A stretch of DNA of 64,000 nucleotides, from contig JAWNZC010000003.1 in assembly GCA_035771165.1 (NCBI GenBank), positions 383,501 through 447,500 on the forward strand, read 5' to 3'. The notes beneath the pieces were generated by a model. That model ran no database searches, was not told the origin of the DNA, and was given only the letters and a program-made list of their open reading frames with translations. Origin of the DNA: Paragorgia papillata. Taxonomy: Eukaryota > Cnidaria > Anthozoa > Scleralcyonacea > Coralliidae. The position numbers and the translations under genes were made by a program. Positions 22,600 through 33,057 of this stretch are shown piece after piece (the stretch's first letter is position 1; every line of letters starts with the position of its first letter).

Positions 22600-25500
22600 A
22601 GATTAAGTAAATATCTATCACTTCAACAAAAAAACTGTCTAAAGAAGACTCAGTGCATAGTTGAAACCCGCTGCCTTGCGGTAAGGCTATTGAGGCAAAG
22701 GCTAAGGGTCCCCACCCTAACAGAAAAGGTGAGCCTATGGCAGCAGGTGGGCTTGTAGGGGATGCTGGTGGACGACTCCGTCCGGAACAACAGCAGCATC
22801 TCCACCTGTGGTCGGAAACGGTTACACTGCGGTACGCGACAGGCCTCGCTAGCCGGCAAGTACTATCAAGCGCAAGGTGATATCTCGACACTAACAGAGA
22901 GAAGTCTTTTGGGGGGAACTGTAGTATACCAGTTATAAGGAGCACCAATTGGAGTCTACATCGGTGTTCCGCCAGGGACAGTTCCTAACGGTGGGAGAGC
23001 TATTCAGCTCTATGCCTGAGCGTGTGCCCGCCATAAAGTTCGGCAGTCCCGAATCAATAGGCTGCCAGGCTGACTCCCCTCCTATTTCTCGCCTAGGGTA
23101 GGACGGGATAGCCCAAAAAGCGAAAGTAGGATGTTAAGCAAAAGGACGCACGAACAACAATAACGATTTGAGAGTGGCGAGTTTAAACGTATCTACACTA
23201 ACAGGAAAGGGAATGGAAGTGGCGGAGATGATGGTGAGGAGGAAGATATATGTACTGAGTTTGCGGGAGATAAGATGGACCGGTCAGAGAGCCTGAGACT
23301 TGGGGATGGACTGTAAGATCTATTACACAGGAGGAAATGAAAAGAGAAACGGAGTAGGCATTGTATTGCGTGGTGATATCAAAAAGACGGTGGTAGCAGT
23401 GATCAGAGTGAATGATAGATTGATGGCAGTAAGAGTGCAATTGAAGAACGTGATGGTGTTTGTGGTGGCAGCATATGCACCTCAGTCAGGTCTCGAGGAC
23501 GAGGTGAAGCAACAGTTCAGAGATGAGCTTCAGACCCTAACTGACAAGGCAAGTGATGGAGAGTTTCTTATGGTACTGGGCGACATGAATGCACACGGAT
23601 GGATCGCACAGGGAAGGCCTAGAAAAATGCATCGGACGCTATGGCGGAGACAACTGCAATGCTGAAGGGCAAAATCTGCTAGAGATGTGCAGTCTCAATG
23701 GCTGGATGATAGCAAACACATGGTTTGAGAGGAGAGAGAGTCAGCTGTACACCTACTATGGCGCTAGAAGACGCAGATAGACATGATCATTGTAAGAAAA
23801 GCCCAGTGGAAGTATGTGATGGACACGAAAGTGATACCGAGTGAGACAGTGGCACCGCAGCATAAACCAGTGGTGGCAACACTGAGATTAGAGAGGTTTG
23901 GTAGGAAGGAATTATGCTTGACAGAAACGAAGATACGAAGTGGAAAGCTGAACGGAGCAGTAGTAGAAAGATTTTGACGGGAAGTGCTAGTACAACAACC
24001 GAGAGCAGAGGGTGTAGGGGACAGTAGAGGTAGAGTGGAAGGGATTTAAGGACGCGGTGGTGAAGACAGTGGAACGAATGTGTGGAAGAGCCAGATATGC
24101 TAAGAAACCTGATAGAGAAGAGTGGTGGTGGACGGAAGAAGTGCAGACAGCAATTGAAGAAAAGCGTGAGGCTAGAAAAGCATTGGAACTACAACCATCA
24201 ACCGAGGCACGACGAAGATACAAAATGGCAAAAACAGTGGCGAAATGGGCAGTGAAGCAAGCCAAAGAAAGAGCGGAAGATGATCTATACCACGAACTGG
24301 AAAATGAGCCACTGGTAGCACGAAAGAAGATTTACAAACTAGCAAAAAACAAGAAAGGAGGGACAGGAAGACAAGGTGACGTCGCCCTTCATCAACAACA
24401 TCGATGGAGCTTTACAGGTGGAGGGAGAGGTGGAGAGAGTACTTTGATATTCTACTCAACGAGGAAAACTCGTTCACAGCCAACATAGCGACAACAACAC
24501 CGATAGACGACCCACAACCAAGAATCTCTATGGCAGAAGTAAAGGCAGCAGTAAGTAAGATGAAGCGAGGAAAAGCAGCAGGACCAGATAAGATCACACT
24601 GGAGATGGTACTAGCACTGGGAGAAGAAGGGATTGTATGGCTACACAGAGTAATGGATGCAATCTGGAAAGAAAAGCGAATACCCGACGACTGGTTAGAA
24701 TCCATCCTGGTACCTATATTTAAGAATAAGGGAAACATCCATGAGTGTGAAAACTATAGAGGGATCAAACTTCTAGTGCAGATGATGAAATGCTTTGAGA
24801 GAATACTAGACAGCAGGATGAGAGTGTTTGTGGAGCCGTATTTGGGAGAAGAGCAGTTTGGATTTAGAAAGGGAAAGGGGACGACAGACGCTATGTTCAT
24901 TGTGAGACAGATGATGGGGAGAGAAAGCTGGAATTCCAACAAGAGAGCTGTTTGGGCTTCTTGGACTTAGAGAAGGCGTACGACAAAATTAATAGAGGAA
25001 TGATTCCACCAGTTCTACGACAGTACAACGTCCCAGAAGAAATGATAACCATGGTGATGGCGTTGTACAGAACACCAAGCACGCAAGTGAGAACATGTTT
25101 TGGTAAAACCAAGTCATTTGAAGTGAAAGTAGGTTTACATCAGGGCTCAGCTCTAAGTCCACTGTTGTTCATAATACTGTTGGATTACATCAGTAAGCAA
25201 TGCCCAATGGAGCGAGGACAGAAGGTCATTTATGCTGACGACATTGCACTGGGAACCAACATAGCAGAGGAATTACAACAAGCAGTAGAGAAGTGGTACA
25301 ACCAACTGGCAGTACATGGTATGCGGATGAGTAAGGCAAAAACGGAAGTACTGGAAGTCTCAAGAGATCAGCCAGTGCCACGACTGCAGATCACAGTGGA
25401 TGGACAGCAACTGAAGCAAACAACAGATACCTAGGAAGTTGGCTGCATGAGAGTGGAGATCTGGATAGAGAGGTACAGACAAGACTGCAGGGAACAAGGA

Positions 25501-26010
25501 ACACATGGAGGAATGTAAGTGGAATAATATATGACAAACGGATGCCGATGAGACTGAAGATGCAGGTGTACAAAACGATGGTAAGACCGGTGATTCTATA
25601 TGGGGCAGAGACTTGGGCAGTGAAGGAAGAACATGTGAAGAAACTGGAAGTAGTGGAGATGAGATGTCTACGGGCCATTAGAGGAGTAACAAGACAAGAG
25701 AGAATGAGAAACGAAGACATAAGGCAGGAATTGAAGGTGGCGGAACTAAGAGAGAAGATACGAGAAAGCAGGCTGAGATGGTACGGACACGTAAAGAGAA
25801 TGGAGGAGATAGAGTTCATTAGATGGGCAGCGGAGCGCAGGGAACCAGGAACAAGGAAGAGAGGACGACCAAGAAAGCGATGGATGGATTGTGTTTGGGA
25901 TGACGGGAGGGTGGTGGATCTGGATAAAGTCGAGGACAGAATAGAGTGGAGGGAGGTATCGAGACGACCCGACCCCCCTTGAGGGGACAAACGGGATGAT
26001 GATGATGATG
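22600..26010 (+). mobile_element. RTE-type LINE inserted in element Y
   Basis: Body on the plus strand, ending in a GATGATGATGATGATG run (25994-26010), the kind of short 3' microsatellite tail RTE elements carry. The 5' boundary is uncertain: GC-rich, LINE-like sequence begins around 22640. The 3' end joins unit B at its 26th base, so the LINE entered unit B. The missing 25 bp of B are not found upstream, so a deletion accompanied the insertion or followed it. Confidence 0.75.
23172..25980 (+). pseudogene. RTE-type ORF: AP endonuclease and reverse transcriptase, broken
   Basis: Endonuclease from about 23172 (LRVASLNVSTLTGKG), with GNEKRNGVGIVLRG, AAYAPQSG and VLGDMNAHG. RT from about 24530: KRGKAAGPDKI, NYRGIKLL, EEQFGFRKGKGTTDA, DLEKAYDKI, HQGSALSPLLF and the catalytic YADD near 25231. 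The C-terminal part at 25542-25980 has RPVILYGAETW, RLRWYGHV and RKRGRPRKRW. At least five frame changes or stops (for example near 23297, 24420, 24965 and 25435) make it inactive. Confidence 0.85.
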
Positions 26011-26255
26011 ACTAAAGCATCTATTAGCTTCCTTCTTATTTCACTATCGTGGGATAAATAACGTTGCTTTACCCCTCCCCACCCCCCCACTAATGAATGT
26101 TGATTTCCAGGAGACACTTCTGAGGCCTAGCAAACAAAAATTCTGTCGCAACCTTGATCGGAGGGGGAAGGGGAGGGCACATTTTAAAGATAAATCGCGT
26201 GCGCACAGAAGTCACTTGACATACGCTGTGTCCCAATGTAATTATTCCACGATTG
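26011..26255. repeat. palindromic unit B of element Y, 5'-truncated
   Basis: Same orientation as unit A and about 95% identical by eye. It lacks the first 25 bp, which the LINE end replaces. It ends CCACGATTG followed by TA. Confidence 0.8.
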
Positions 26256-26775
26256 TAGTTGTTTAGCTGTAATCTTCAACTTAAACGCATCAGTGACAAT
26301 TTTTAAAATAGAACCTTGTTTTGTTTTGTATATTCGTGTTTTCAATCGTGTGTTTTGTAAGCACTTTTATAGGAAGACATTGCATAAAAGATTATGGTGT
26401 TCTCGGTCATTTTTTTACATATTTGTCTGAAAGTTTGCATGTTTTTCCCAGCAATCTTTATCAATAGCGTTATTTTCAACCGATTAAGGCTCGTGGTTTT
26501 CGAGGCATTAAATTTATTACGTAAACGTTTCTGTCGTTGAGGAGACTGCGAAGCGTAATTACCATGAAAACATGTTGATGAAAAAATTTGTTGCAAAACA
26601 TTTAGCCTAACTTTCAGTTGAATTTTCTTTAACAAGGTTTGTGATTTAATATTCTATGTTTCAATAATTCAAAACTATAAAGTGGGGAATAGTTGTAAAT
26701 TTTTAACCATTTTACAAGCGCTACGCTTAACAGTGTACTCAAAAAGTACTGTTTATTTCAGATGTGAAATTTTAG

Positions 26776-27692
26776 GCAAAATACTCTTCAAGAGTAGGAG
26801 GATGACAGCCAAAAAATTCTGAACCTTGGTTTCCGTAGAGACACGTCAGAGCATTCTTTAGAATAGCACAAACAATGTACATCTTTCCAACGCTACTCAG
26901 GCCGATTTTTAAATTCTTCTTAAAGTCGACAAACTTGAAATAATTGACAACATAGCCAAACAGTCATTCGACGGACACTCTAACAGAACTCATCGATGCA
27001 TTGAACGCATTCATTTCGGGAGTTAAAGCTGCATTCCGAAATGGTGCTTGCAAGTGGACGCGAAGAGGATAGGCGGGATCTCCATAGACACAAAGTGCGT
27101 GGCCATTTGGGAAAAAGGCAAAAGCTTCCAAATTGATAAGAAGATTGGAGTCGGCAAGCATCCCGGCGTCGTGTTTTCTTCCCTCTGAAAGACACAGTGC
27201 AATTGCATAAAATAGTAAACTTAACATTTAACTGCAGTGCGTATGATGTGAAATTATCCTTACCGACTGGGCCAAACATATTTGCAATAAGACCATTTGG
27301 GAGAGCAAGGGATTGGAATTTAATAGCGTGTACGCTTGTGACCATTGTATAATAATCTTTGGTTTCTCCCTGGTCGTCAAGTGGGTCGCACAGTTCCTTC
27401 GATAAAACCGAAACAATTATCCAGTGCAGCCCCTTTCTTCGTAATCGCATTCACGTATTCTTGCATAGATCTTGGATTGAGGAAATCATCATTCCATTGA
27501 AGAATTCGATGCCCATGTGTGTCGTAAACAAAGTCTAAAACGTCGTTTGTTACTACCATGCAGAGAACTGGTATAGGACGACCAAATCGAGGAACCATGT
27601 CCGCGTACCGACATGGATAAGCAAGTCTCTTTAACAGCATGCAGAGCCCTTCCATGCCTTCAGCTACACTTCCTTGTGGGCACCTGAACCTA
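26776..27692 (-). pseudogene. Harbinger transposase, C-terminal part
   Basis: Minus strand. The nuclease domain shows RFRCPQGSVAEGMEGLCMLL, DFVYDTHGH, KGAALDNCFGF, then IEGTVRP where family members have a catalytic Asp (D to E change). It continues with HAIKFQSLALPNG, an intron of about 80 bp after FGPVG (near 27262-27186), HDAGMLADS, YGDPAYP (second Asp) and SVRVSVE (catalytic Glu). Breaks: a TGA soon after TVRPT, a frameshift before HAIKF and a TGA right after the Glu codon. The domain starts abruptly at 27692, the edge of element X; the N-terminal part is at 45842-46076. With the first catalytic residue changed and several breaks, the transposase is inactive. Confidence 0.8.
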
Positions 27693-27957
27693 CAATCCTG
27701 GTAAAAAATCACTCGGACACTTTGCCTTAAATGACATCTGAAATCAAATTTCCTTCGGAAAATCATTCCCCCCGCTCCCCCCGCTCCCCCCATGCAATGT
27801 TGATAAAAAAATTGCACTGAACATACGTTGCATTTAATCTTCTAACCAACATTGAACGGGGGGGGGGTGGGGGCAATGTTATTTGAACATAATCTTAGGA
27901 ATTGATGCGCTTAAGTTCGTCCTACGCGACTGTCCGAGTGAATTTTGGCCAGGATTG
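27693..27957. repeat. left palindromic unit L of element X
   Basis: 265 bp. The outer 27 bp are inverted repeats (CAATCCTGGTAAAAAATCAC against GTGAATTTTGGCCAGGATTG). The inner CCCCCCATGCAATGTTGAT is answered by CCAACATTGAACGGGGGG. It reads as two inverted half-units of about 130 bp. Confidence 0.85.
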
Positions 27958-28179
27958 TCTGAAAATAACTGCGTCAATGAATAACACCATTTCCCTCCCT
28001 GTTGCTGGGTTTATTCGGCTAAAACTTCATTAATTTATATAAAAACCGTTACTCCTTATAATTCCGTTAAAAAAATTAAAATAGACAAAAAAAACTAATA
28101 ATTTGCGTATTCCTTCATAATTACATCATACATTAATTGTTGTCGTCACGAACTTAACGACTAATTTGAAGAGCAGGAA

Positions 28180-28760
28180 ATGACAAGGAAAGCCAGCTCG
28201 GAGAAAAGAGCTTTAGCGCTTCTTTACAGAAATCACATAAAACTAAGTTATCGAGAAGTCGCTAGAAAATGTGGTATTTCTAAATCGACAGCACATGCGA
28301 TATGTTCTTTGAAAGTCAAAAAATCTGGACACGTTAACAAAGCTGGTCGACCAAAATTTTCTGTGAGGGATTTAATTGCAGAATGCTCCTTGGACATACT
28401 GTCGGTTCCTCGAAGGACTATTTCAAGATATTTAAACCAAAATGGATTCAAATTAAGACAAGCAAGGAAAAAGGGGCTTTTAAATGACAAAGACAAGCGC
28501 CTTAGGTGTTACGCGCGGAAAATGAGGAAGATTTTACGTGTTCAATCTGATTTTTTTACTAATGAAGTCGGCTTTTACTTGGACGCTGTTTCTTTTATTC
28601 ACAAACACGATCCGCGGAGAGCCGCTATTCAGCCGAAATCTCGAGTTTGGCGAACAAAAGGGGAAGGACTGAGCATTACAACAAAAGGAAGCAAGAACTT
28701 ACCCGGCGGAAAGCGCCTTCATGTACTCGTAGCGGTAGCGTATAAGAAGGGAGTTATCCT
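28180..28760 (+). CDS. Tc1/mariner-like transposase of element X, N-terminal part
   Basis: ATG at 28180. Residues 15-50 form a helix-turn-helix (LSYREVARKCGISKSTAHAI) and a second basic domain follows to about residue 110. The first catalytic Asp lies in EVGFYLDAVSFIHK near residue 131. KSRVWRTKGEGLSITTKGSK and GGKRLHVLVAVAYKKGVIL follow, up to the insertion point of Q at 28760. The continuation is at 42781-43198. Coding lengths of 581 and 418 bp sum to 999 bp, an unbroken 332-codon frame plus stop, so Q is the only visible lesion. That suggests Q inserted into a recently intact gene. Confidence 0.88.
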
Positions 28761-28881
28761 CAGCCTAGAAATAGGCTTTTCCGTGCGCAAACCGCTGGAA
28801 GCCACTGTGGGCGCTGGCCAAATTAAATTCGCTTCGTGACGTCACGGAAGCTGATGCGCTGGAAAAGCCTAGTAGATTTCC
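28761..28881. repeat. left terminal hairpin of element Q
   Basis: CAGCCTAGAAA is followed by TAGGCTTTTCC (28772-28782), which pairs with GGAAAAGCCTA (28861-28871). GTAGATTTCC (28872-28881) follows and is also present at the right end. A CRE-like GTGACGTCAC palindrome lies at 28836-28845, about 45 bp before the helicase start codon, and may be part of its promoter. Confidence 0.75.
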
Positions 28882-28890
28882 AAATCCAAG

Positions 28891-31800
28891 ATGGCGGCTT
28901 ATGATGAGTGTAATGTTTCGGTCAGTGAGTATCAGGTCAGTGAGCAGTATACACTTTTTCCGTGTCCGCATCCTGATTGTGTTGAATCCCCAAGGTGGTA
29001 TAAGAGGCTTGAACAACATTACTCTTGTGCTCATGAGGGAGAGGAATGTAGTACAGTAGATGCTAAAAAAGAACGCTGGAGGAGACGAGGTGAAAGAATG
29101 CGACAAAAAGTCATTCTCTCCAATGGTGATGTGGTGAGTAAATTATTACTAATATTGATGAAATCATGCAAATATGTTTATTGAGATTCTATCATATTTT
29201 TTTGTCTAAGTAGCAGCTTTTCCTATATATGCTCATAATTATAAAACACAATTCGTATTTAGCATGGAATTTAATACTTGGGCAATGTTTCTTTCTATTA
29301 AACAGCACTGTTACTAGTATTTATTTATGATTGAAAGAATGCAATTTATATGCAAGTTATCATAGCCAGCCGATAGTTTGAAAAAGTATAAAACAAAACA
29401 TACACCGAAAATAAACATCTTGTAAAACCCAAGATGTGAGTCAAAAACAAGAGAGGATGTTGAAATGGTTATAAAGATCATCTTTCATAATTTTCTATGA
29501 ACAATTTGAGCCATTAACTTGTAAAAATCATCCATCTGTTGTAGAATACCATTCCCGGTTTTTTACATATTCTGATTTGTGCTTTATATGTTTACTAGGA
29601 AAAGGTTTTTTGATCAAACAATATAATAATACAACTGTGAGATAGATATTGATACAGTAAATAGTTTGAGTCAAAAAATTTCGATTTGGAGTAAAATTGC
29701 ATTCTGTTTGTCATCAGTGTATGGTATAACTTACTGTATAACTCAGAAGGTGTTGTACAGTAGCTTACCAAAATTAGAAAAAATACAAACATTAGGCATT
29801 TTTCATTATTTTTGCTGCTCTAATTCAGTTGCAATATACACTATAATTTTAATCACAACCATGTTATCAGACACTATTTTTGTGAACTTTGTTGATTTAC
29901 TAAATTTCCTCTATTAAGCCCCTAAGTTAGAACATGGTGTTTTTTACTATCTACTTTACCTCTAACAGAAAATCGGTTACAGATGGCTTTGGCTTTCAGT
30001 TTCTCTTACTCTGAATTGGAAAATTAAATAAGCCTCCTCTTCATGGGCTGAAATTAATCAGTGATGGATTTACCAGGGGGTGCAGGGGGGTGCGCACCCC
30101 CTGGCCTTGGCCAAAGACTAGGTATTAGGTATCATAGCTATCATATGATTCATAGATATATGATTCATATATTAGCTATCATATGATTCATAGGTGTTAA
30201 TAGGTATAAAACAAAATTTTTCTGGTGGGCTTCACTCCCTACCCCCCAGCCCCACCACCAGCTCGGCCCCTGGACCCTGCTGGGGGCTGTGTCCCCAGAC
30301 CCTTGCTGTAGCTCCCTCAGCGACACTCCACCCTGCCTCGGTCGCACCCCACACCTGATCTCACTTCGCTCGCTCAGCACCCCCGCTACCAGATCAAGCT
30401 GGATCCATCACTGAAATTAATAAACCCCCAGGTGCTTAATAGAGGAAATATGGTAAATGGAATGATCAACATTTGTGATAAAAAACACCATGGATGAAAA
30501 AACTTCTAATTTTGGTCCTTCAGACCCTTCATACTCAGCAAATCTCATACATTTTATTTTTTATTAAAGACTGGTGGTGAAATATATCATGTGAAATATT
30601 GTGGACAGGATATTGAAATCAAAGACACTCAATCTGAAAGTGCTGCTTTAAAAGCTGCATGTGTCTTGCTGGAGCAAGGGCAGTTGAACAAGTTCTCTGA
30701 ACAACCATACAAACAAATAATTGTGAAAGGAGCCCATAGGACAGTGGTGTATGAGGTTTGGAAAGAATTCAGTGAGCAACAGAAAAAAGAGTTTCCTCAA
30801 ATTCAAATGAAGAGAACAACTGTCAACATGAGCTGGTTTGATAACAATACTGGATTTACCGATACTGCTACTTGTATAAGCATGGATGTCCCCTTACCTG
30901 ATGAAATAGATCCTGATGTAGACAGTGTTATTGATCAATTTTCATCGGTATCCCTTACCTCTGAATCTCAGATAGTCGCCACTGAAATAGCTTTGAAACA
31001 GCTGCCAACACCTGTAACGCAAGCAGAACAGCTGTTCCCACTAATGAAAGCAGTCTTTGGATATTCATCATTCCAGTTGAAACAACAAGAAGCTATCAAC
31101 TCTTGCCTAAACAAAAATAATACATTTGTTGTTATGCCTACTGGAGGAGGGAAGTCTATGGTTTATCTTTTACTAGCCCTGGCACAACCTGGTTTAACAG
31201 TTATTATTTCACCACCAAGGTCGCTAATTGAAGATCAAATTTCTAGATGTGTTTCTGTTGGTATCAATTCAGCATTTATCTTGGGTGAAATGACTGATTC
31301 AGAAAGACAGAAAGTATATTCTGGGCTTAAGCAACCACATTGTCCATTTAAAGTGTTGTATACCACTCCTGAAACAATTACAACTGACCAAGTGTTGCAT
31401 GATATTGTACTCTCTTTGTATTCTGTTGGAGCCATTCAGCAGTTCGTAATTGATGAGGCTCATTGTGTTAGCCAATGGGGTCATGACTTCAGACCTTCAT
31501 CTTAAATTGCTTCGCATTTACTACCCCAAAACACCAGTTTTAATGCTAACTGCGACAGCAACAGTCGGAGTTATCAGTGAGGTGGTAGATGTTCTTGGAT
31601 TAACTGATGTAGTGGTCATTACATCTGATTTCGATAGACCTAACCTGTCATATTCAGTACAGAACAAATCAAGCAGCACAATAGCTGAGATTGTTAATAC
31701 AGTTAAACCATTAACGTGTTCACTTGTGTATTGTTCCACTCGCTTTGATTGTGAAGAACTTTCTGCAAAATTGGAGTCACATGGAGTTCTGTCCAAGGCG

Positions 31801-32613
31801 TACCATGGTGCAATGTCTAAGCAGTTACGTTCTTCTATTCAGAGTCAGTGGATGACTGGTCATCTACAATTATTATGTTGCACAAGTGCATTTGGTATGG
31901 GTGTGGACAAACCAAATGTACGTGCTGTTATTCATTACTCACTTCCTGCATCTATGGAAGATTACTACCAGCAAACTGGTCGTGGTGGCCGTGATGGTTT
32001 ATCCTGCAAATGCATAATGTATTTCAATGCAAGTGATCAGACATGTCATGTGCAGCGTATATTTACTAGATGCAATATGAACAGCAAAGCCTTAATTGGA
32101 AAACTTAAGAACTTTCAAATGTTTATGAACTATTGCCTCAATAAACATATATGCAGAAAAGAAGTCCTTTTGAGCTATTTTGGACAGGCTCTGTCCAAAC
32201 ATTGTGGGGATCATTGTGACATTTGCGAAACCCCATGTGACGTGCATGAATTAGACATTACTAATTGTGCTTTAACAATTGGGAACTGCATCCAGAAGCT
32301 TAAGAATGATTTCAATGGAAAGAAGTTGACAGTTAAACAGTTGGCAAATGTTATAACTGGAAAGAAAACTGCAGAAATCATAAAGAAGAAGTACAACGAG
32401 TTACCTGGATATGGTTGCTTCATGGAAACATCAGAGCAAGGAGAACTCTTGTTGCGCAGACTGGTAGTTGAAGATTTTCTTCGAGAAGTTCCCCATGATT
32501 CAAAGCAAACAAATGCATTGTATGTTGATCTGGGCTCCAATTTTATGACAATCTTGAATAACGAAAGCAGAATAATATTTTTCAAGGTCGATAAAATGCG
32601 TAAGTTTTCCTAA
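28891..32613 (+). pseudogene. C2H2 zinc-finger / RecQ-family helicase gene, one frameshift
   Basis: Exon 1 is 28891-29133 (donor GTGAGTA); exon 2 starts at 30570 (acceptor TTATTAAAG) and joins in frame. The N-terminus has a C2H2-like finger (CPHPDC, then H and H in LEQHYSCAH). Exon 2 has SF2 helicase motifs of the RecQ type: MPTGGGKSMVYL, IDEAHCVSQWGHDFRPS, LTATAT, VYCSTRFDCEEL, GMGVDKPNVRAVIHY and QQTGRGGRDG. A four-Cys zinc-binding region (CLNKHIC to CGDHCDIC) and a winged-helix-like tail follow. A 1-2 bp indel at about 31497, right after DFRPS, shifts the frame; all later motifs are in the new frame from about 31500. The end at 32613 may be the true stop or may run past a GTAAGT donor at 32599. 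Likely role: unwinding during replication or transposition of Q (inference). Confidence 0.85.
30059..30413. mobile_element. hAT MITE in the helicase intron
   Basis: Ends CAGTGATGGAT and ATCCATCACTG, flanked by the perfect 8-bp duplication AAATTAAT (30051-30058 and 30414-30421). 355 bp, non-coding. It entered the intron of the Q helicase, so it is younger than Q's gene structure. Confidence 0.92.
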
Positions 32614-33057
32614 GTTATTTTAATTTGAAGTATTTTTTCAAAGAAACTCAAATTAACATGGATTGTAGTATTATTATGCAATAGCATGGTTTTGAGTGCA
32701 ATTTGGGAAAACCATGCACACATGAGTTTTTTCAAAGACTTTGAAAATGACACAAGTCAGCAAGGACAAGTGATATTTGAAGTTTTGAAAAACTCACAAT
32801 TGCATGTTGTTTTTTTCCAAATTGCACTACTGAGACTAAACTGTAGGAACAGTGATTCATGTATTATTTAAGGTTAAAGCACTCGCATGAGTGTGTTATC
32901 AAGATTTACATGCAAAAGTTCACAAACAAGGAATGAGAAATTAAATACTGAATGAGGCGTAAAGAGTGCTTTAAAACATTTAATATTCGCATGCTATTCT
33001 TCACACGAGTCTCCTACCTTTCCCAAATTTCTACATTGACAGTTCATTCACGCAGAT

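Larger units (their letters stand above)
21694..26255. mobile_element. element Y, relative of X bounded by palindromic direct repeats
   Basis: Bounded by TA on both sides (21692-21693, 26256-26257). Left unit A (21694-21966) and right unit B (26011-26255) are near-identical and in the same orientation, with CAATCC/CGATTG-type ends. Just inside unit A the sequence reads TCTGAAAATA, as in X. The interior has no transposase or Rep; 21967-22600 is non-coding and the rest is an RTE LINE. Y therefore looks like a non-autonomous relative of X later hit by a LINE. Confidence 0.7.

Noticed and set aside
22547..22948. 133-codon minus-strand ORF
   Set aside because: Lies in the 5' region of the RTE LINE on the opposite strand; no recognisable domain.
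21694..26255. Direct repeats A and B as LTRs of a retrotransposon
   Set aside because: The units are palindromes with TA outside and no TG...CA ends, primer site or purine tract; the interior LINE ends in its own tail.
27693..27957. Unit L as a simple independent MITE
   Set aside because: Its outer TA pairs with the TA beyond unit R, and the Harbinger frame is restored only when everything from L to R is removed. It remains possible that such units also move alone.
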